42,790 nucleotides of DNA, from assembly GCF_000315625.1 (NCBI RefSeq), contig NW_005434572.1, positions 88,064 to 130,853 of the forward strand. Direction: 5' to 3'. Of the stretch, positions 35,772-42,790 are shown in pieces (position 1 is the stretch's first letter; every line of letters begins with the position of its first letter). The DNA comes from Guillardia theta CCMP2712 (taxonomy: Eukaryota > Cryptophyceae > Pyrenomonadales > Geminigeraceae). A model generated the notes under the pieces. It did not search any database and had not been told where the DNA came from. It saw only the letters and a list, made by a program, of their open reading frames with translations. The position numbers and the translations under genes were made by a program.

Positions 35772-37622
35772 GCCGACGAGTTCGAACTCGCAGCTTGTAG
35801 AGAAGCAGAGGAGTTCACTACTCCTGGAGAAGGACGAAGGAGACGGTAGGAGGAGGACGAGACAAAAGGAGGAGCGAACAGGAGGATAGAAGGGAGAAAG
35901 AGTGTGGAGGGGAGGGAAGAGGGTGGATGGGAAGGAAGATGAGAGAGGGGAGGGAGAGGAGGGAAGGGAGGGAGGAGAACGATCAGGAACGAGCTACAAC
36001 TTGACTGTCAACGTTGTTACACTCTACCCTGCAAGGCCTTCTGATGTCCCTGGGAAGTCGGAAGGAGATTTCGCTTTGAGAGATTCAAACTTCTTTGTAT
36101 GATAATTACAAATTTAGGAGAGATATTTCATAAGTTTCGCGGATCGTCGCAGCCCAAGAAGAATTTCCCCCGTCGCCCTCCAAACTCGTGGAGGGGGCGG
36201 TCACGTTTCATACCCAGGCTAAAACACATTTAAATGTTTTTACAAGGTAGTTTTAGTATTTAAAGCTTTGGATTCACCAGGCTCCTGAAAACATTCGATA
36301 CCCTGCCGAATCATTTCCATTTATCCCATTTATTTCGATTTATCTCGAGTATATTTGAAATATACATGGAGACATGAAGTTATATTTGACAGTATTGTTT
36401 CGCTGAAAATCTCCCATTTGGTATTTCATCGGGAGAATTTCAGAATCTCAAGAAATCTCCAAAGATCGTGCCTACGTACCCACTGAACCCTTTCCTCCCC
36501 CTCCACCCCCGTATGTGGTTTGCGTGTAGAGCAGAGGGAAGTGAACCTGTGGGGTCAAAGGTCCATTTTTTATCGATTGTTCCTATAACCAATACTGCTG
36601 CTCCTATGTTATACTGGTTATTGGACATGCTGAGCCACACACTTTTAAGATACCCCCACCCTACCCCTGCTTCATCCCACCCCACCCTCTTCCGTAGGGC
36701 TGTGCCCCTCAGTCTGATTGACTCTCAAACCATGTGACAGAAACTCTCCATAGTTACGGCAGGTCAGATTTCCATTGAAGGGTACATCCTCCCTGCCTTG
36801 TCTTGAAGGACCCCTACATATGACTGTATTCATTCAGGTGATATTCATTTTATAATGATATGTAGGTGCCTTTAGCACCCTTGTCGAGAATCGTCCTCGA
36901 CGTCAGCAGGGGCCGCATCGCTTCTATCTTTGTACCAGGGATGACAATGGGGCCACGGCGAGAAAAAAACTTTTCTGAAAACACTCATGTTCAATTTGTT
37001 GTGAATGAGAGATAGATCTTTGAGGGATCTGGGTTCGAAACTGCCTCTTTTCAGCGCCTTGTGGGAGACTTTTACAGCATCCTCAAGATCTCCCACCCCG
37101 AGAGATCCTCCAAGCACCTTCCGTTACACTGCAACGGCTTCCATGTCACTTCGGTTCTGTAACGGCACGTAACGGATAACAGCTGCAGCAGGTGTAGTAC
37201 AAATGACCAAATGCAGTAAAGAGGAGGGGGGGTGGGAGACCAGAGGAGGAGAGGAGGGGAGTGAGAACGATGAAGGAAGGGGGAGAGCGGTGCGAGGATG
37301 CAGAGATGGAGATGGAGATGGAGATGGAGATGGTTATAGAGATAGGAAGATGCATAGGGATGGGATAGGGTAGCGGCAGGGTGAGGGGCTTGGTTGCAGC
37401 AGTTGGAGGTAGGGACGGGGCGGGGGATGGAGGGAGGGATGGGAATGAGGGGAAACAGTCAGGCGCATCATGGCGTGCAATGTCGCAAAGTAAATGTGAA
37501 CAGAGAAAGCCGAATAAACGTGTACAGAAAGGGCCAGTGGGATAATGCAAAGCCAAGAAGTCCCAAGTGGGCTGTAAACTGAAGATGTTTGTTTATGACA
37601 GATCTTGCTCACTTGTTCAAGC
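35772..37622. other. Head-to-head spacer with C-rich island and Myb-type cluster
   Basis: About 1.85 kb. Purine-rich sequence occupies 35820–35970. From 36110 to 36460 it is AT-rich. A C-rich island runs 36470–36700 (e.g. CCCCACCCTACCCCTG near 36655). A Myb-type cluster occupies 37121–37175. GGAGAT repeats lie at 37305–37335. A TTATGACAG at about 37600 may be a 5'UTR splice acceptor. No gene is seen. Confidence 0.55.
37121..37175. promoter_or_regulatory. Cluster of CCGTTAC/TAACGG words
   Basis: CCGTTAC (37121), CAACGG (37132), TAACGG (37160) and TAACGG (37170). CGGTTCTGTAACGG at 37152–37165 is identical to 29008–29021. Confidence 0.6.
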
Positions 37623-39386
37623 ATGGGAGATCTGATGTGTGACTTTGATCTGGTATCCAACGAGGAGTACTACAAGCCACCGACCTTCTCCCTGGAAGAG
37701 GAAGATAACGACTTTGAACTCACTGGAACAGCACATGCTCTGACCTTAGTTCACTGTGGACCAGTGTTTACCCTCGACCATGACCAGCCTGATCCTCGTG
37801 GTTCCTGTGGACCGAGAGACACCTCGGGAATTGGTGAGGGTCCGCAGGAGATTGGTCATCAGGCTGACCTCAACTGGGCTGTGAGCGCGATGAGTTCATG
37901 CCCATCGCTGCTCAATCCGTACATGCTTGGTGGGTGCGGTGCGATCGAGCAATCTCTCTCAATGGACCATCTGAATCAGACTAATTATTCCCCTCCTGCT
38001 GGCCCTCCTTTCTTTCCCTCCCAAACTCCGTCTGGTCCCACGTTGCCCAGCTCGGCCGCTCAGAGTTTAGCTTCGCCCTACGGCTTCATGGCGAGTATGC
38101 CAGTGAATAACTCAGGGTCGCGGTTGGAGCAAGTGCACAATTTCATGCCTGATACAGAATCTTTGGAGGATGGGCAGGCGAAGAGGAGGAGGACACGCAC
38201 AAAGTATGTCGAGTCGGCCTGCGACTTCTGCAAGATGAAGAAGAAAAAATGCAGCTCGGTGAGGCCGTGTTCGACGTGCATCGTGATGAATAGGTGGGAA
38301 GCTTGCAATGCAACAGGTCAGGACCTTCTGGTCTCGATCACTAGGAGGACGAACACGGTGTTGGGCCGAGATGCTATGATGGAAAGAGTGATGGCAGCCG
38401 CGATGGAGAGTAAGTTGAACCTTTGGTCGCTGATGAGGAGGCTGGTCGAGCTGGGCCTGGATGGGAGCACTTCGATGTCGTTGTTCAGATGCATTCCTCC
38501 TGAGTTGAACGAGGTGAGATGAGATGAGATGAGATGAGATGAGATGAGATGAGGTGAGATGAGGTGAGGTGAGGTGAGGTGAGGTGAGGTGAGGTGAGGT
38601 GAGGTGAGGTGAGATGAGATGAGATGAGATGAGATGATTTGCGGGGAGGTTGACAGGGATGAGAATCATGGAGATGATGATGATGATGATGATAATGGTG
38701 GTGGTGGTGGTGGTGGTGGTAATAAGATTACTTTGAAAATCTGATTATGTATGGCGATGATAACGCGATCGAAGACGACGACGGCGATGGCAATGATGAC
38801 GTTCAAACGCAGATTTTGTACAAGGGAATACGTGAAAATGTTCAGTCCAAGATCACTTACGGAGGCACCTGGGAAACTGAAGGAACAAAGAAGTCAGCTC
38901 CTGCTCTACCTGCTCATTACACGTGGCAGACCTTTGCAGACGGTGATTGTCCAATCATTTCATCGGTTTGCAGTAATGTTGTCGCTGTTGTCGCTGTTGT
39001 TTCCCAGACATCTATACAGGGCAGACAATCGAAAGCAATGAGGAGCTCACTGAGAAGTTGACAAGAAGGTCTGGGAAAATAACGAGATCTTTTGTCTTTT
39101 GCATGCAATGAGAACTTTCCCCATCCCTCTTGTAGCGTCCACTTGAGGACAAACTTGTAACTGATGTGATTGAGAACTTGACAGGTTTGGGCACGATCGT
39201 TGGATCTCCATGATAATCGATCCCATCACAAACGGGTGCAAACAAGTGATCTTCGGATCAGGTGAAACCCAACACTCAACCATTTGTTGACCAATCTTGT
39301 CGTTGTTCCTTGCTGAACTTCACCATCATTTTTCTATCAACATCTCCGTCATCATCACCATCATCATCTTCTTTTCTATCAACTTG

Positions 39387-39430
<44 letters not shown>

Positions 39431-40583
39431 TATCATCATCATCATCTCCTTCTCCGTTGTTCAACCTCCCTCGCAGGTTATGCGGAGCTCATGGGCTTTC
39501 ATCCGGAGGAATTCTCGGCTCGGCTCGCAGCCAACAATCTTCCCTTTCCTTCATCTGAGGTCTGAGGCTCTTTCTTCCAGATGAGAAGGGAGGGAGCGAG
39601 GGAGGGAGAGGGAGGGAGGGAGGTCTTTCTTCCAGATGAGAAGGGAGGGAGCGAGGGACGGAGACGGAGGGACGGAGGGTGGGAGGGTGAGAGGGTGAGA
39701 GGGTGAGAGGGAGGTTGGTAGAGCAGGGAGGCAGAAAGGTGAAGAGCATGGATTTTGATACTTCTTTCTCAGTTCGACACTCTCGTCTACGCTCTTGACC
39801 ATCTCATAGCCTTGGTCAAAGGAGAAACTGAAATCAAAAGGTCTTCGAACGAACTCTCTCCCTCCTTCCCTCCTGATCTTGCTCCTTTTCCCCTTCTTTT
39901 CGATCTCAATATTGATATGAATGTGCAGGGTGTGGAGGATTGCAAGGCGATGCAACGAAAACATATACCAACAGCAATCACTTCTAGTTGAGTGCACTCT
40001 CCATATTGACCTGGACGAAAAGCATCGGTGAAAACGAAGATTCCTCCTCCTCCTCCTCCTCCTCCACCACCACCACCACCACCACCACCACCACCTCCTC
40101 CTCCTCCTCCTCCTCCTCCTCCTCCTCCTCCTCCTCCTCCTCCTCCTCGTATGCCGTCCTCCTCCTCTTTTCTCGTGCCCCCCCTTCTTTTCCTTTTCTC
40201 TTCTCCCTTCTCTGCTTCCTCGCTGCCTGCAGGTTCCCTCCCCCCTGCCTCACTCAGAATCTTCTTTCCTGTTGGTTGTCTGACACTAGACTGTCAGTAT
40301 CGTAGGGTTTACACATTGCTTGAATGTGCTGGACTACGATGCAAACATGAGTGTGAGTGAAATGCCGCAATTTACTTCTCTCCTGCCGTGCTTCTCCTCT
40401 CTTTCTCTCCTCCATCTTACTTTCATTCTCTCCGCCTCTCTCCTGCTCGTTTCTGTTCTCCTCTCTTCTCTTCTCTTCATGATCTAATCAGACAACAGGT
40501 CCTTGAGATACCCAACCTTCCTTCTCTTGGGATGAACCATGTGCGTTGTTGGCATCTAAATCCCAGCTTGACCCTAATCGTGT

Positions 40584-40625
<42 letters not shown>

Positions 40626-41497
40626 ACTCAGTATCTTATCGTTTCTTTGCAGCCTGACGTCACCATTGGAGGCTTCATGACGAATCACAAGTGTGAAATG
40701 ACGGTAAGAAGAAAAAGAAAAGCAGAAGAAGAGTTGACTGCAAGGATGATTGGTGACATGGTTGTCAACAGCACACAGGAAGGATGTGCTATGTCCGCAA
40801 GACAAGGATGGTGAGATTGTTTCTGATAACACTCTCTGTCTCCTCCTCTTGTCCTCTCCTCGTCGTCCTCATCTCCCACTCCTCCTTCTCCTCCTGCTCC
40901 GCTGCTTTCGCCACAGCTACTACTCCCCCCCACACAATATCACTTGCTCCTCCCCTTACATCCTACCAGGGCAACGAAAGCCTAAGGGACTTGACCGCCA
41001 GGGTGCAGGAGGTCCAAAACTTCTTGTCGCTCTCCTTCCTCCTACTCTCCTTCTTCTACTCTTCTTGCTCCTCTCCTTTTCCTCTGAATCCTTTTGCTTC
41101 TCTCCTATTCCTCCTCCCCCTGACTTTCATGTTTACCTCCTTTCCCCCCTCACCCTTTTTGTTCTCCTCGCCCCCCTCTTACCCTTCTTGCTTCGCTCCT
41201 CCTCCTCCTCCTCCTCCCCCTCCCCCTCCTCCCCTTTCCCCCTCCCCTTCCTCCTCCTCCTCCTCTTCCCCTTCCTCCTCCTTCTATCCCTCTTTTCTTG
41301 CTCGTCTCCTCCTCTTACTCTTCTTGGCAGGTCTATCGTCCCTTCGTGAACGCGAATTGAGCGGTGCAACCATCGCAGTCTCCGCTCAGTGCCCGATCCT
41401 CGAACAAGTTCAGCGACGCACCGATGTGCTCTGGAGAAAGCTTCTGTCTCCCTCAGCCAGATTGAGGGCTACAGGAAGCGTCGACAACGTTTGTTGA
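37623..41497 (+). CDS. Zn2Cys6 DNA-binding protein with PAS-like domain
   Basis: Exon 1 (37623–38513, 297 codons) starts MGDLMCDFDLVSNEEYY. At residues 200–228 it holds a fungal-type binuclear zinc cluster with spacing C-x2-C-x6-C-x5-C-x2-C-x8-C (CDFCKMKKKKC, then RPCSTC), preceded by basic RRRTRTK. Later exons inferred from splice signals include PDIYTGQTIESNEELTEKLT (about 39010–39070) and GHDRWISMIIDPITNGCKQV (about 39185–39260). Then come YAELMGFHPEEFSARLAANN (about 39478–39568), FDTLVYALDHLIALVKGETE (about 39773–39838) and VWRIARRCNENIYQQQSLLV (about 39930–40030). YAELMGFHPEEF is PAS-like. The last exon may be GLSSLRERELSGATIAVSAQ to TGA at 41495–41497. This is probably a nuclear transcription factor, comparable in domain pairing to fungal ERT1/AcuK. 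Intermediate exons between 40050 and 41340 are uncertain. Confidence 0.72.
38512..38634. repeat. GAGGT/GAGAT pentanucleotide array at the splice donor
   Basis: About 24 tandem 5-bp units starting exactly at the donor of the Zn2Cys6 gene's first coding exon (GAG|GTGAGA). About a dozen units read GGTGAG, a consensus 5' splice site. Confidence 0.92.
38672..38720. repeat. (ATG)n/(GTG)n trinucleotide tract
   Basis: Trinucleotide repeat in the first intron of the Zn2Cys6–PAS gene. Confidence 0.85.
39389..39447. repeat. (ATC)n trinucleotide repeat
   Basis: Near-perfect ATC units in an intron just before the YAELMGFHPEEF exon. The poly-Ile and poly-Asp frames are artefacts. Confidence 0.92.
40043..40149. 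repeat. (CTC)n–(CAC)n–(CTC)n trinucleotide block
   Basis: Over 100 bp of trinucleotide repeat in an intron of the Zn2Cys6–PAS gene. It starts about 20 bp after a GTGAAAAC donor. Confidence 0.92.
40588..40625. repeat. (CTCCTG)n hexamer repeat
   Basis: About six CTCCTG units, intronic in the Zn2Cys6–PAS gene. Confidence 0.88.
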
Positions 41498-41645
41498 GAT
41501 TTGATGAGATGTTATAGACTTGTGACGTGGTTTCATGAGATCGAAGGTTATGTCACTTTAACATGTATACCCAATTATTTGTGATTAGAATTAAAGTTTG
41601 TTGCTCTTTTGTCTCTGCTCAGAATCAAAATTCGCTTCACTTTGT

Positions 41646-42667
41646 TCAACTCCTAGCGTGAAAATCTGAGGGCAACCTGACCAGCCTTTCCTCTTCAAGG
41701 AGTAGGAACCGTCGTGCAACGAGCATCGCTCGCTGGAAGCACCTGCATCCCTTCCCGTCAGCCTCTCCGTCTCCTCCTGTCCTCGTTCTTTTCCCTCCTC
41801 TCCTCCTCCTCTTCTCTTCCTCCCGCGCTACTGCAACCCCCTGCATACGATCCTTGCCTCCCTGCCGCTTGCCTCCCTCCCTCCCCCATCGCCTTCTCCT
41901 CCCTTGCCTCCTCTCCGCGTCCTTCTCCTCCTCCTCTCGGCGTCTAGACTTGCTTCCCCTCCCCCTCTACCTCGTCGGAGACTCCCGACGTCTTCCAGTT
42001 GGGATCGTGGTACACGCATCCGTAGAAGTCCATGTCGACGCCGTACCTGCTCGCCCTCGTCAGCTCCCTCCCCTCTCTCCTCGTCCTCTTCTCCCTCCTT
42101 CCTCCCTCTCATTTCCTCCCTCCCTCCTCCTCGTCCTCTTCTCCCTCCTTCCTCCCTCTCATTTCTTCCCTCCCTCTCTCCTCGTCCTCCCTCCTTCTTT
42201 CCCTCCTCTCTCCTCCCCCTCTCCTCCTTCACTTCGCCATCCCTCCTCTTGTCGCTCACTTGAAGATGCCGTCGGGGTTGGTGCTGCCCGAGTAGGAGGC
42301 GGCTGACTTCATGTCGTTCACGGGAGATCCGTCAGACAGCGTCTTGGACCTGCGTCCTCCTGTGTCACGGCTTTTCCTCCCGCCCCTCCCTCCCCTCCTC
42401 GCCCACCCCCGTCCCCGCAACCCCCGCTCTCCCCCCCTCCGACGCTCTCCTTCGCTCTCCCTCCCTCTCACATCTTGTGCTGACCTCTTCCCTCTCTTAC
42501 CAGGTCGTGTTGGCGACGGCGCTGCCGCAGTTCTTGATCACGCCGACCGGCCATGTGGAGGAGGCGACGCCTGCGTTGAGGTCTCCGTTGCTGTCGTAGC
42601 AGTCGGTGACGCTGGACAAGGGCATGGAGGAGAGGGACTCGTAGACAGTGCGGATGTCCTGGAACAT
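41646..42667 (-). CDS. Unrecognised protein, partial at the right edge
   Basis: Exons 42501–42667, 42260–42349 and 41971–42046 join in phase with GT–AG borders. They read MFQDIRTVYESLSSMPLSSV, TDCYDSNGDLNAGVASSTWP, VGVIKNCGSAVANTTW, LSDGSPVNDMKSAASYSGST, then GIFKYGVDMDFYGCVYHDP and NWKTSGVSDE. The 3' exon lies in 41646–41750, but two acceptors give different tails. The ATG at the first exon directly follows an acceptor (CTCCAG), so further 5' exons probably lie beyond 42667 or off the window. Cys, Asn and aromatic residues hint at a secreted or luminal domain. I recognise no family and assign no function. Confidence 0.5.
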
Positions 42668-42721
42668 CTGGAGGGGCAGGATGAGTAAGTGTCGACTGAA
42701 CTTATGCTTCGTCTGCACTCT

Positions 42722-42790
42722 TACATCTGCTCTCCACATCTCTTTCTTCCTCTCCTCTCCTCTCCTCTCCTCTCCTCTCCTCTCCTCTCC
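42722..42790. repeat. CTCCTCTCCT tandem repeat at the right edge
   Basis: Perfect 5-bp CTCCT/CTCTC-type array reaching the window edge. It is the same sequence type that flanks the assembly gap at 17344. Confidence 0.9.

Noticed and set aside
39984-40305. Poly-Ser/Thr/Pro/Glu frames
   Set aside because: Translation of CTC/CAC trinucleotide repeats inside an intron.
41827-42263. Arg/Glu/Gly-rich or Ser/Pro-rich frames
   Set aside because: Low-complexity pyrimidine tracts in introns of the right-edge gene; only the segments at 41971–42046 and 42260–42349 look coding.

Overview
This is a nuclear window from a unicellular eukaryote, most likely a cryptophyte alga close to Guillardia theta. That assignment is inference. 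It rests on coding regions broken by very short GT–AG introns (mostly 44–60 nt), a PDZ plus coiled-coil protein of a type I associate with that lineage, GC-moderate DNA full of microsatellites, and an assembly gap (17344–17614). No bacterial operon, CRISPR, rRNA or tRNA gene was recognised.

Layout from left to right: PDZ/coiled-coil gene (−, runs off the left edge); AMBRA1/DCAF3-like WD40 gene (+); SK-type potassium channel with 13 phase-consistent exons (−); ribosomal protein L4/uL4 (+); SPB1/FTSJ3 rRNA methyltransferase (−, 5' end lost near the gap); an unrecognised multi-exon membrane protein (+); ARMC1-like protein (−); ribosomal protein L27A/uL15 (+); ELAPOR-like cysteine-rich, MRH-domain membrane protein (−); NAA50 N-terminal acetyltransferase (+); a small membrane protein (−); PRELI/MSF1 lipid-transfer protein (+); SPX-domain protein (−); Zn2Cys6 plus PAS-like transcription factor (+); an unrecognised gene running off the right edge (−).

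The fifteen genes alternate strand without exception, so every spacer is either head-to-head or tail-to-tail. Tail-to-tail spacers are short (roughly 100–440 bp) and head-to-head spacers are long (about 560–2450 bp). The head-to-head spacers carry two recurring signals: clusters of the Myb-type word TAACGG/CCGTTA, and C-rich islands sharing the word GACTACCCCACCC. The first head-to-head spacer also holds a GC-rich island of stacked perfect hairpins. These spacers look like the regulatory compartments of the window.

By function the genes are mostly housekeeping: ribosome structure and assembly (L4, L27A, SPB1), protein N-acetylation (NAA50), mitochondrial lipid transfer or morphology (PRELI, ARMC1), autophagy or ubiquitin scaffolding (AMBRA1), endosome/lysosome (ELAPOR) and ion or phosphate sensing (SK channel, SPX). 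They do not form one pathway. Exon boundaries are hand-built from splice signals, phase and family similarity, and are approximate where stated.
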